DNA of 8,520 bases from an uncultured Clostridia bacterium (GTDB lineage: Bacteria > Bacillota > Clostridia > Oscillospirales > Acutalibacteraceae), in the NCBI GenBank assembly GCA_947624755.1, contig CANQLQ010000073.1:1-8520 (forward strand), in the 5' to 3' direction. A model generated the notes under the pieces. That model was not told where the DNA came from, did no database searches, and was given only the letters and a program-made list of their open reading frames with translations. This document shows, piece by piece, positions 1 through 5,506 of the stretch. The position numbers and the translations under genes are program-made. Numbering within the stretch: position 1 is the first letter of the stretch; each line of letters begins with the position of its first letter.

Positions 1-102
1 TAATTTTATATAATTTCTATCCCGCGTAACTCCTGCGGGCGATGCCCGCCGCGTAATTGCCGCACGCCATGCGTGCATTAGATTTAATCAGGGCTTCCTT
101 AA
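1..102. repeat. Partial GC-rich hairpin repeat (AAGGAAnnnCTGATTAA family), cut by window edge
   Basis: The right end at 81-102 reads on the minus strand as TTAAGGAAGCCCTGA and onward. It matches the terminal inverted repeats of the element at 5658-5836 with one difference in the first 15 bases. The interior differs from that element. It holds two perfect 6-bp hairpins with 3-nt loops: GCGGGC-GAT-GCCCGC at 35-49 and GCACGC-CAT-GCGTGC at 62-76. A short direct repeat, CCGCGTAA, lies at 22-29 and 49-56. The left end is not in the window, so the full length is unknown. I see no coding capacity. It is probably a non-autonomous, MITE-like repeat sharing ends but not cargo with its relatives. Confidence 0.6.
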
Positions 103-142
103 TCAAACTTTCAATATTGTATCATATTTAACTGCATAATGC

Positions 143-175
143 AAGGCGGTGTCGCTAAAACCGAAACATCGCCTT
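143..175 (-). terminator. Hairpin just past luxS, possible terminator without a U-tract
   Basis: AAGGCG (143-148) pairs with CGCCTT (170-175), and the inner segments TGT/ACA and CG/CG can extend the stem. It begins 10 nt after the luxS stop codon in the direction of transcription, where a terminator is expected. On the minus strand the stem is followed by GCATTATGC rather than a U-run, so it may only be a 3'-end-stabilising hairpin or a weak terminator. Confidence 0.35.
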
Positions 176-184
176 AAAAACACT

Positions 185-649
185 CTATTTTGTCGGATAA
201 ACAAGTTTTTCTACAGTCCAGTTTTCGAGAATTTCGGCCATTAATGCGGCTTCTTTTTTTGCGGTATGAAGGTCATGATCTTTGTAATTTCCGCATTCTT
301 TTTCGCTCGCACCGGGAATTTCTCCCTCAAATTCAGCGCAAAATCTAAGTGCGTCAACAGTAAGGGAAATTGCCTGTTTTTTTGTAACCGTGTCTCTTAC
401 AATAAAATAAAAGCCTGTTCTGCAGCCCATAGGACCGAAATATATAATGCTGTCGGAAAAAGGACTGTTTCTGACAAAAGTCGCAAAAAGGTGTTCAATG
501 GTATGAATTGCGCCGTTTGTCATAACCTCTTCTCTGTTTGGCAGACGCATTCTTATGTCATAGGTTATGCAGTCCGCGTCAATTCTTGAAATGTACATAC
601 CTTTTGGAAGTATTGTGTGGTCAATTGTAAAACTGGCAATCTTTTTCAT
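185..649 (-). CDS. luxS: S-ribosylhomocysteine lyase (LuxS, AI-2 synthesis)
   Basis: LuxS cleaves S-ribosylhomocysteine to homocysteine and DPD, the precursor of autoinducer-2, in the cytoplasmic activated methyl cycle. The 154-residue product has the usual family length (about 150-160). The metal-binding HTIEH motif is at residues 49-53, giving ligands His49 and His53 and catalytic Glu52. FGPMGCRTGFY at 71-81 contains the catalytic Cys76. ECGNY at 118-122 supplies the third ligand, Cys119. All key residues are therefore present. The ATG at 647-649 is preceded by AGAGG with 9-nt spacing, which supports this start. The gene stands alone, with its own promoter at 677-705 and no pfs or methionine-cycle gene beside it in the window. 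Identification is by motif recognition and is secure. Confidence 0.96.
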   Translation of the reverse strand: MKKIASFTIDHTILPKGMYISRIDADCITYDIRMRLPNREEVMTNGAIHTIEHLFATFVRNSPFSDSIIYFGPMGCRTGFYFIVRDTVTKKQAISLTVDALRFCAEFEGEIPGASEKECGNYKDHDLHTAKKEAALMAEILENWTVEKLVYPTK

Positions 650-676
650 ATTTTAATACCTCTTCGTTTTTTATGT

Positions 677-705
677 ATTATACAACGAATTTTAAATTTT
701 TTCAA
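677..705 (-). promoter_or_regulatory. Sigma-A-type promoter of luxS
   Basis: Read on the minus strand, TTGAAA (700-705) and TATAAT (677-682) are separated by exactly 17 bp. The -10 hexamer is perfect and the -35 matches 5 of 6. Transcription would begin near 670 and give a leader of about 20 nt carrying the luxS Shine-Dalgarno site. No operator or riboswitch is evident. Confidence 0.75.
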
Positions 706-1102
706 ATGCAGCAAAGCTGTAAAATAAAATGACATAAAAAGACTTATAAAGTTGTCTTAGGTAAAATGTTAAGCAACGAAACAAAACAAAACAGCCGGCT
801 CTTAGTAGCGTCGACTGTTAAGGAATTACACTATTCAATTATAGTATTCAATTAACCGCAGCCTTTTAATTGCAGTAAAAACTACAAATATTTTTTAGCA
901 TTATACGATCCTCACAATCAGCAATTTAATGATTAAATCGTAAATTTATTTAAGGAATCACTGATTAATTCAGGGTGCCTTGATTTGAATAAAACTGAAC
1001 TGACTTTTTTATAAAAATAAACTCCTTTGAATTTTTTGGTTATCCTAATAATAGCCTTTATCAACATATATCCTATTTTTGATACTGAAATTATACTTCT
1101 TT
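706..1102. other. Gene-poor spacer between luxS promoter and the ABC operon
   Basis: No convincing gene lies here. Contents: a 10-bp direct repeat TATTCAATTA at 832-841 and 845-854; a half-copy of the AAGGAAnnnCTGATTAA repeat at 950-984; and AT-rich sequence. No clear intrinsic terminator was found downstream of the leftward operon that ends at 1103. A 29-codon open frame at 766-855 (plus) is too short and weakly supported to call. Confidence 0.5.
950..984 (+). repeat. Half-copy of the dispersed AAGGAAnnnCTGATTAA repeat
   Basis: TTAAGGAATCACTGATTAAT, then a GTGCCTTGAT segment, closely matches the left arm of the palindromic element at 8345-8396 (same order: AAGGAATCACTGATTAAT, then TGCCTTGA). 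The inverted right arm seen in that copy is not recognisable here, so this looks like a decayed or solo half-element. Confidence 0.6.
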
Positions 1103-1312
1103 TTAATCGACATCTTTACGGAAGAAACCAATCGCACATAATATGATACCAACAATCGGTGAAAATGCACCTATGCCAACGATTATAGTAAGTATAATAT
1201 CCAAATCGCTAACTTGTCCTGCCGGTGTTGCAAATATCCCAAATTGAATAAGAGATATACCGAACAAAATAAATTTATAGTTCTTTCTTTTACATACTGC
1301 CTTATATACCAT
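1103..1312 (-). CDS. Small two-helix membrane protein, unknown function
   Basis: The predicted product is 69 residues: a basic N-terminus (KAVCKRKNYK), a hydrophobic helix at about 14-29, a short polar turn (GQVSDLD), and a second Gly/Ile-rich helix at about 39-63 ending in FFRKDVD. The charge distribution suggests both termini are cytoplasmic. I recognise no family. It lies 67 bp after the exported-protein gene (1380-2033) on the same strand, so it may be the last gene of the transporter operon. The ATG is the first possible start, because a TAA stop codon lies immediately upstream in frame, but no good Shine-Dalgarno site precedes it. A TATAAT-like hexamer in the 67-bp gap could also give it its own transcript. 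Small membrane proteins of this shape are common beside immunity transporters, but that role is only inferred here. Confidence 0.55.
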   Translation of the reverse strand: MVYKAVCKRKNYKFILFGISLIQFGIFATPAGQVSDLDIILTIIVGIGAFSPIVGIILCAIGFFRKDVD

Positions 1313-1379
1313 TTACGTTTCAATTTATTAAATTGCTATTATATTTGAAGCAACAATCTATATAGTTAACTGTAATATT

Positions 1380-2033
1380 TTATTTAGCTGTAATTACTTT
1401 GCTTATAAGTTTTTGTTTAAACCGATTAATGAAATCTCTTTGCTCAATAGAAAAGCAATTAAATTCATTCTGTTTAATTTCTTGATAAGTGTATTCTTTG
1501 TTTTCGTCCAAAATCTCCGGATCGGTGTTTTCTGTTAAAAACCACGAAACCTCAACGCAGGTATAAACGTATGTTTTCCCGACAATTTCTTCATACAAGG
1601 CTCCGTGATTACCTTTGTTCGCAAAAACATAATATTCTTTTCCCGGAATCATATGATTAAAAACACTGTATCCTCTATAAGCTATTTTATTGTCATCTTT
1701 ATTAAAAAAGCCGGATAAGTAATAGTTTATTTCGTCACCGGAAGAAACATCGCCTTTATATACATCAACTATTTTTAATTTGCAGCGTGTAGCCATTTTT
1801 TCAAACACATATTCATCGAGTGCAACGGCTTTAATAATTATATCTGATTGCAGCAATTCTTTGTATAATCTGTTTGAGTTGTCTTTATTTATAGTACCTG
1901 CAAAAGAAACTTTAGCATTGTTTTGCAGGTTTTTGTCTGAAACTTCATTTACATAACTATTTCTTGTTATAATACCTAATACAACTGAAGCAAACAAGAG
2001 CAGCGCTATAATTGTTTTTAAAATCTTATTCAT
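1380..2033 (-). CDS. Exported or membrane-anchored protein of the ABC operon, unknown function
   Basis: The 217-residue product has an N-terminal signal-anchor (MNKILK, then a hydrophobic stretch at about 7-22) with no lipobox, followed by an extracytoplasmic domain. That domain contains CKLKIVDVYKGD at 84-95, then GDEINYY (99-105), and PGKEYYVFAN at 130-139. The 'VxxVYKGD...GDxI...PGxxYxVF' pattern recalls small beta-barrel (NTR/TIMP-like OB-fold) domains of secreted Firmicutes proteins, but this is a resemblance and not a family assignment. Cysteines are at 84, 159 and 193. The ATG overlaps the ATPase stop codon (ATGA at 2030-2033), so translation is probably coupled and the protein belongs functionally with the transporter. 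It could be an accessory sensor, an immunity factor or a substrate-binding subunit. None of these is shown by sequence. Confidence 0.8.
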   Translation of the reverse strand: MNKILKTIIALLLFASVVLGIITRNSYVNEVSDKNLQNNAKVSFAGTINKDNSNRLYKELLQSDIIIKAVALDEYVFEKMATRCKLKIVDVYKGDVSSGDEINYYLSGFFNKDDNKIAYRGYSVFNHMIPGKEYYVFANKGNHGALYEEIVGKTYVYTCVEVSWFLTENTDPEILDENKEYTYQEIKQNEFNCFSIEQRDFINRFKQKLISKVITAK

Positions 2034-2677
2034 AGGTTACCCTCCGAATTTATTATTCTTCCGTCTTCCATTTCAAAAACTCTGTCACACAGTTCATTAA
2101 AACCTTCTATGGAATGACTGGAAATTAATATTGTCGCCCCTCTTTCTTTTTCTTGTTTTATTGTTTTTTTGAACAATTCGACTCCTTCTTTATCCAGCGC
2201 ATTTGTCGGTTCGTCCAGTACCAGCAACTCCGGTTTTTCCATTATTGCTTGTGCAAAAATCAGTCTTTGTTTCATACCTAAAGAAAATTTAGAGTATGTT
2301 TTTTTGCTTTTGGGATCTAAGCCCACTCTTTTTATCGTCTCTTCTATTTCATGATCATTTAAAGATTTTTTAATTGATGCCAAAATCTTTAAATTATCAA
2401 AAGCGGTCAGGTATGACCAAAGATTATTATTTTCAATCATTACACCAACACTTACGGGGTAGGAATCACCGGTTTCTATTTTATGTGAATCTATAATTAT
2501 TTCGCCTTCACTTAATTTTAATAACCCTAAAATTGCTTTAAACAGCATAGTTTTTCCCGAACCGTTTCTGCCAATAAAACCATATATTTGATTTTTGTGT
2601 AAATTAAGATTTATGCTGTCCAAAATTACTTTATCACCAATAATTTTGGAACAATTTTTAATTTCTATAAATTCCAT
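2030..2677 (-). CDS. ABC transporter ATPase, BcrA/LanF-like
   Basis: This is a single ATP-binding-cassette domain of 215 residues. Walker A is GRNGSGKT (36-43), the signature is FSLGMKQRL (131-139), Walker B is LLVLDEP (151-157), the D-loop is NALD (159-162) and the H-loop histidine is His188 in SSHS. The SLGMKQRL signature is typical of the BcrA/drug- and bacteriocin-resistance subfamily. At the Q-loop position the sequence is MIENN (80-84), with Glu82 instead of Gln; an 'E-loop' is a reported trait of lantibiotic-immunity LanF ATPases. The ATG at 2675-2677 lies 19 bp after the second permease and is preceded by AAAGGG. The gene overlaps the next by 4 bp. With the two upstream permeases it should form one complete transporter at the cytoplasmic membrane. 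The substrate is unknown. The fold assignment is secure; LanF-like function is inferred. Confidence 0.93.
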   Translation of the reverse strand: MEFIEIKNCSKIIGDKVILDSINLNLHKNQIYGFIGRNGSGKTMLFKAILGLLKLSEGEIIIDSHKIETGDSYPVSVGVMIENNNLWSYLTAFDNLKILASIKKSLNDHEIEETIKRVGLDPKSKKTYSKFSLGMKQRLIFAQAIMEKPELLVLDEPTNALDKEGVELFKKTIKQEKERGATILISSHSIEGFNELCDRVFEMEDGRIINSEGNL

Positions 2678-2696
2678 ATTATCAACCCTTTCGCAT

Positions 2697-3476
2697 TTAT
2701 TCCTCTTTAATCAATCCTAAGTCTAAAGATTGAAAAATTTTATATCCTAACAAAACAAGTACGGCAATTAAAATCAAAAAATAGATAACAGATGAAATAA
2801 ATGTAAAATTATGTATTACGGGATCATCAACTCCTAAAAAGCCGGAACATTCTACATGCAGCGGAAAGAACATATGGGCCATAGGATTCAAGACGATTTT
2901 TATATTTTCTGCAATTTGAACTCTGTACAGATCCAACGCTATTATTATGCTTGTTATAACTCCAATGGGCAAAATCCAACTTTGTTTTATTAACAAGGAC
3001 AGAGTGTTCAAATATAGTTGAAAAAACACAAGATATAAAAACAGCAATAAATTCATACATAGTTCTATTCGGATTAAATCTGTTACTTGAGAAATTGACA
3101 AAGTTTTTGAAAATATAAGAACCGCAAGACTTGTACAACTATAAACTACAACGCTGACAACTGAAAAACAAGCAACTGTGAATACCTTTTTAAAATACCA
3201 CTTTGAGCGTCTACGATTTCTGGTCATGCAATATGTAACAATAGTGGGAAAATCCTTTTTATAGAAGTTAATTCCCGGAACGATCAGCAAAAAAAATTCC
3301 ATGGTTCTGATTATGCTTGAATAAATATCATTTAACGATTCCCATGAATAAAAAGATCGAAATCTTATAATTTCGGGCAGATCCGACATACCTGTAATAC
3401 CTATTATTCTGTACAGCGATAAAAACACGCAAGCGGGTATTATTATTTTTAATCTATTTAACTCTAATTTCTTCAC
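2697..3476 (-). CDS. ABC-2-type permease subunit 2
   Basis: The product is an integral membrane protein of 259 residues with about six hydrophobic segments: roughly 10-28, 56-69, 100-124, 140-162, 167-183 and 226-246. A very basic cytoplasmic loop, IVTYCMTRNRRRSKWYFKK (79-97), lies where ABC-2 permeases contact the ATPase. The same loop layout occurs in subunit 1 (87-104), suggesting the two are distant paralogues forming a heterodimer. The length fits LanE/LanG-type immunity permeases (about 250 residues). The start is GTG (3474-3476), overlapping the upstream stop as GTGA, so translation is likely coupled; only a weak GGTAAAG precedes it. Membership of a particular Pfam family (for example a DUF2705-like group) cannot be confirmed by eye. 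Confidence 0.85.
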   Translation of the reverse strand: MKKLELNRLKIIIPACVFLSLYRIIGITGMSDLPEIIRFRSFYSWESLNDIYSSIIRTMEFFLLIVPGINFYKKDFPTIVTYCMTRNRRRSKWYFKKVFTVACFSVVSVVVYSCTSLAVLIFSKTLSISQVTDLIRIELCMNLLLFLYLVFFQLYLNTLSLLIKQSWILPIGVITSIIIALDLYRVQIAENIKIVLNPMAHMFFPLHVECSGFLGVDDPVIHNFTFISSVIYFLILIAVLVLLGYKIFQSLDLGLIKEE

Positions 3477-4315
3477 TTCGCTTTACCTTTTCCGCTCAGT
3501 TTTGATATGCATCCGGGTATTAAACATATAATTGCAACTATAATTGATACAAACAAAAAAACCATATAGCCGACACTTTTTCTCGGAGTAATATCATACG
3601 CAGTAAAATAGCAGTTTGGAGCAAGCTCTAAAAAATCACCGGCAATCGAAGTATTGGCTAATAAAATAAGTACGTCATTTGCAACAAAAAGCGCCGACAG
3701 TATGAAAATTCTGCCTTTGTCAATGTAATACGACAATTCGTAAACCAGTATGGAACAAATCATTAAAAACAAAGTAAGTAAAACCATAAAAATTAAATTA
3801 TACAGATATGGATGGTTAACAAATGTTTTCGGGAACAGGATATTCTCCATAGTGTTATCCGAATAGAAATCTGTTTGCTCCGCTGAAGGACTGGCTTTAA
3901 TAAAATTGGTACTTGTAAGAGGGAAAGCTATCAATCCCAAAATATAATTAACCGAAAAAGGAATAAATGTTACAATTGCCGATGATATTGCTACAGAATA
4001 TAGCTTTGAAAAAAAATACTTTTTGACTCCTGTGCGTGTCACTACTAAAGGAACAATATTTTCTTTTTGATCAGTATAATAACTGTCCGCAAAAGGTAAA
4101 ACAGCAAAAACAGGTAATATATACACCAATAAGAACAAAAAGTCGCTTCCCAAGTCTCTTAAAATAAATGTCTTATCGGCAGATAACACTCTTGTCAAAT
4201 CGGCGGAATAGTTTTGAATACATGCGAAAACAAAAGCTGCAATACAAATTAACATCATTAAAAAAAATGTTAGTTGAAATTCTCTTCGCTTATACATTAA
4301 TTTAATCTGATACAT
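3473..4315 (-). CDS. ABC-2-type permease subunit 1
   Basis: The product is a 280-residue integral membrane protein with six predicted helices: about 14-34, 57-76, 106-131, 173-195, 203-222 and 250-268. An extracytoplasmic loop rich in polar residues lies at about 134-170. The cytoplasmic motif IVPLVVTRTGVKKYFFSK (87-104) corresponds to the basic loop of subunit 2 and is the probable coupling helix. The ATG (4313-4315) follows GAAGGGA at good spacing, the strongest ribosome site inside the transporter operon, so this is likely the first gene of the tight cluster. The 20 bp upstream border a repeat element (4336-4546) that separates it from the secreted-protein gene. Hydropathy and context make the permease call firm. 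The transported compound cannot be read from the sequence. Confidence 0.86.
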   Translation of the reverse strand: MYQIKLMYKRREFQLTFFLMMLICIAAFVFACIQNYSADLTRVLSADKTFILRDLGSDFLFLLVYILPVFAVLPFADSYYTDQKENIVPLVVTRTGVKKYFFSKLYSVAISSAIVTFIPFSVNYILGLIAFPLTSTNFIKASPSAEQTDFYSDNTMENILFPKTFVNHPYLYNLIFMVLLTLFLMICSILVYELSYYIDKGRIFILSALFVANDVLILLANTSIAGDFLELAPNCYFTAYDITPRKSVGYMVFLFVSIIVAIICLIPGCISKLSGKGKAK

Positions 4316-4335
4316 TTTTGATCCCTTCTCTTAAA

Positions 4336-4546
4336 TTTCAAAATAGGGCTGCCTTAAATGAATATTTTTCAAATCACGCAGGGACGTGCCGAGCGGACGC
4401 CCTGTAAAATTATTTTTTGTGTAAAATATATACTTTTTGGCAAATTTGTGATTCTTAGGCAAATGTCTTGTAAAATTAAAGATTGTTTTAGAGGCGACCG
4501 CATGGGGTCGCCCCTACTTTGGCCGCCCTAATGCCCTATTTTAAAA
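4336..4546. repeat. 211-bp MITE-like element with 14-bp terminal inverted repeats
   Basis: The ends are TTTCAAAATAGGGC (4336-4349) and GCCCTATTTTAAAA (4533-4546); as inverted repeats they match at 13 of 14 positions. Inside are two hairpins: CAGGG/CCCTG (4379-4383 with 4400-4404, plus inner CGT/ACG) and GGCGACC/GGTCGCC (4493-4499 with 4506-4512). The latter resembles a GGCGACC hairpin repeat I associate with many gut Firmicutes. TGTAAAATTA is repeated at 4403 and 4469. No ORF of note is present. The element fills nearly the whole gap between the secreted-protein gene and the transporter, and its right terminus contains the TAA stop of the former. Neither hairpin has a U-tract on the minus strand, so it may attenuate rather than block transcription. 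Confidence 0.65.
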
Positions 4547-4948
4547 AATCACTTTACCTGTTGCAGTTTTAGTGGCTACATTTTTTTGATAAGCTTTAAT
4601 AGTTATTGCCTTACCTTTCTTAACATTATTATAAGAATCTTTATACCAAAGTTTTGCATATGTACCGGATCCATTCTTAACCGCTACTTCCCCATCTTCC
4701 AAAATATTGCTATTATTATAATATGCAGAAACATATATATAATTTACCGATCCGCCTGTTAGTTTTACTTTTGAATACGGATCGTCAGTACCTTTACTTC
4801 CTTTACCCAGTGTCACAACTTGTCGCCAATTAGGCATTGTTATATTTTTGAAATCAAGAGATGTTGCGGCAGAAGCCATTGTAACGGTGTGTAATAACAT
4901 AATAGCGACTACTAAAATAACAGTTGATATTTTTTTTGATTTTTTCAT
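4541..4948 (-). CDS. Small secreted protein with signal peptide, bacteriocin-like context
   Basis: The precursor is 135 residues. A classical Sec signal peptide (KKSKK, a hydrophobic core at about 9-23, then MASAA) predicts cleavage after Ala27, leaving a mature protein of about 108 residues. The mature part has no cysteine, is rich in Lys, Tyr, Asn and Gly, and looks beta-rich (for example VNYIYVSAYY, 68-77, and AITIKAY, 114-120). It is not a lanthipeptide or double-glycine-leader peptide. It recalls small secreted Firmicutes proteins encoded beside ABC transporters (DUF2712 or lactococcin-972-like in size), but I cannot assign it to either. The start at 4946-4948 has a strong GGAAGG at 8-nt spacing (4957-4962). 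A promoter and about 310 nt of structured leader precede it. The stop codon lies inside a repeat terminus (4536-4546). It could be a bacteriocin, a toxin partner or a cell-wall protein. Confidence 0.82.
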   Translation of the reverse strand: MKKSKKISTVILVVAIMLLHTVTMASAATSLDFKNITMPNWRQVVTLGKGSKGTDDPYSKVKLTGGSVNYIYVSAYYNNSNILEDGEVAVKNGSGTYAKLWYKDSYNNVKKGKAITIKAYQKNVATKTATGKVIF

Positions 4949-4963
4949 ATTTGATTCCTTCCT

Positions 4964-5011
4964 TTAAAAATAATAGGATTTGCTAAACATTAAAATTAAT
5001 CTTAAATCCAT
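4964..5011 (-). CDS. Possible 15-residue leader peptide upstream of the secreted-protein gene
   Basis: ATG (5009-5011) is preceded by GAGGAG (5018-5023) with 6-nt spacing. The frame reads MDLRLILMFSKSYYF and stops at TAA (4964-4966), which abuts the GGAAGG ribosome site of the secreted-protein gene. A strong ribosome site before so short a frame, and its position, suggest a translated leader that could couple to or regulate the next gene. It is too short for compositional proof and could be fortuitous. Confidence 0.35.
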   Translation of the reverse strand: MDLRLILMFSKSYYF

Positions 5012-5017
5012 TGGTAT

Positions 5018-5035
5018 CTCCTCGTTTATAACGAG
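5018..5035 (-). promoter_or_regulatory. Hairpin overlapping a Shine-Dalgarno site in the leader
   Basis: CTCGTT-TAT-AACGAG (5021-5035 on the plus strand) is a perfect 6-bp stem with a 3-nt loop. In the minus-strand RNA the 3' arm runs directly into GAGGAG (5018-5023), the ribosome site of the 15-codon leader frame, so half of that site is base-paired. This could gate translation of the leader peptide. Confidence 0.4.
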
Positions 5036-5100
5036 AGTCTATTTAATCTTTTTTGAAAGCTTATAAATCATTTGCTTTCTTTTTTAACTTTTCAAGATTT

Positions 5101-5181
5101 GCAGGCATCTTAGTCTGAAATACGAGCCTGCTTGGCAGTATTCACTGCAATCGAGAGCCGGTTTCAAAATTGCACTGCCAA
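5101..5181 (-). promoter_or_regulatory. Structured 5'-leader RNA, two adjacent stems, family not recognised
   Basis: Stem 1 pairs 5132-5138 with 5175-5181 (TTGGCAG/CTGCCAA) and 5146-5151 with 5169-5174 (TGCAAT/ATTGCA). That is 13 base pairs interrupted only by a 7-nt bulge on one side. Stem 2 pairs GCAGGC (5101-5106) with GCCTGC (5126-5131) and directly abuts stem 1. Both lie in the leader transcribed from the promoter at 5265-5293. I do not recognise a known riboswitch consensus. One frame through this region is also open for 40 codons (5084-5206) but lacks a normal start, so structure is the better-supported reading. Confidence 0.45.
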
Positions 5182-5264
5182 CCCTGTTTATAACCTTTTC
5201 TGATATTTTCTTGCTTATCCCCCCTTTTCTTTTTTATTTAAAAGCAACGTTACTTTACAGCTAC

Positions 5265-5293
5265 ATAATATTGCTTTTTTTTAAATTTGTCAA
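5265..5293 (-). promoter_or_regulatory. Sigma-A-type promoter for the secreted-protein gene
   Basis: On the minus strand, a perfect TTGACA (5288-5293) and TATTAT (5265-5270, 5 of 6) are separated by 17 bp. This is the best promoter match upstream of the cluster. The predicted start near 5258 leaves a leader of about 310 nt before the ATG at 4948. Whether the transcript continues through the repeat at 4336-4546 into the ABC operon is unknown. Confidence 0.7.
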
Positions 5294-5337
5294 TAGAAAA
5301 TACAACACCGGTCTTTTTTTTACAATTTTGACACATT

Positions 5338-5356
5338 TTAGGGAATTCTGATTAAA
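5338..5356 (+). repeat. Degenerate copy of the AAGGAAnnnCTGATTAA repeat arm
   Basis: TTAGGGAATTCTGATTAAA resembles TTAGGGAATCTCTGATTAAA at 8311-8330, with one base missing plus a substitution. It is a single arm without a visible partner, and probably a decayed copy. Confidence 0.4.
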
Positions 5357-5474
5357 ATATGGAACATCGCTTTCAATTATTTAAGTTTCGATATCAGCCG
5401 TAATTAAAAGCCTGTTCGGCTAAAAAGTAAATACAAAAGCGATCGTGCGTAAATTAACCCACAAAAAGAAATAA

Positions 5475-5506
5475 CCGTGAAACCTTTTCGGTAACACGGC
5501 TTTTTT
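5475..5506. terminator. Bidirectional intrinsic terminator, probably serving murC
   Basis: CCGTG (5475-5479) pairs with CACGG (5495-5499), with an inner ACC/GGT pairing around TTTTC. A six-T run (5501-5506) follows on the plus strand. On the minus strand the stem is followed by TTATTTCTTTTTG. The only annotated transcript approaching is murC, from the right, so it most likely ends leftward readthrough before the promoter at 5265-5293. No plus-strand gene precedes it in the window. Confidence 0.6.

Noticed and set aside
266..589. Plus-strand open frame opposite luxS
   Set aside because: It is a shadow of luxS, whose catalytic motifs are all intact on the other strand.
766..855. 29-codon plus-strand open frame beginning MLSNETKQNS
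   Set aside because: Only a weak AGG precedes it, the frame is short, there is no promoter, and it overlaps a direct repeat; not distinguishable from chance.
4541..4948. Lanthipeptide or double-glycine-leader bacteriocin
   Set aside because: The mature region has no cysteine, the N-terminus is a Sec signal peptide, and no modification or peptidase-exporter gene is nearby.
5055..5085. Plus-strand terminator-like hairpin GAAAGC/GCTTTC followed by six T
   Set aside because: No plus-strand gene leads into it, the stem is short with a 13-nt loop, and on the minus strand no U-tract follows.
5101..5181. Known riboswitch (FMN, TPP, T-box, c-di-GMP or yybP-ykoY types)
   Set aside because: None of their conserved core strings could be recognised; left as an unassigned structured leader.
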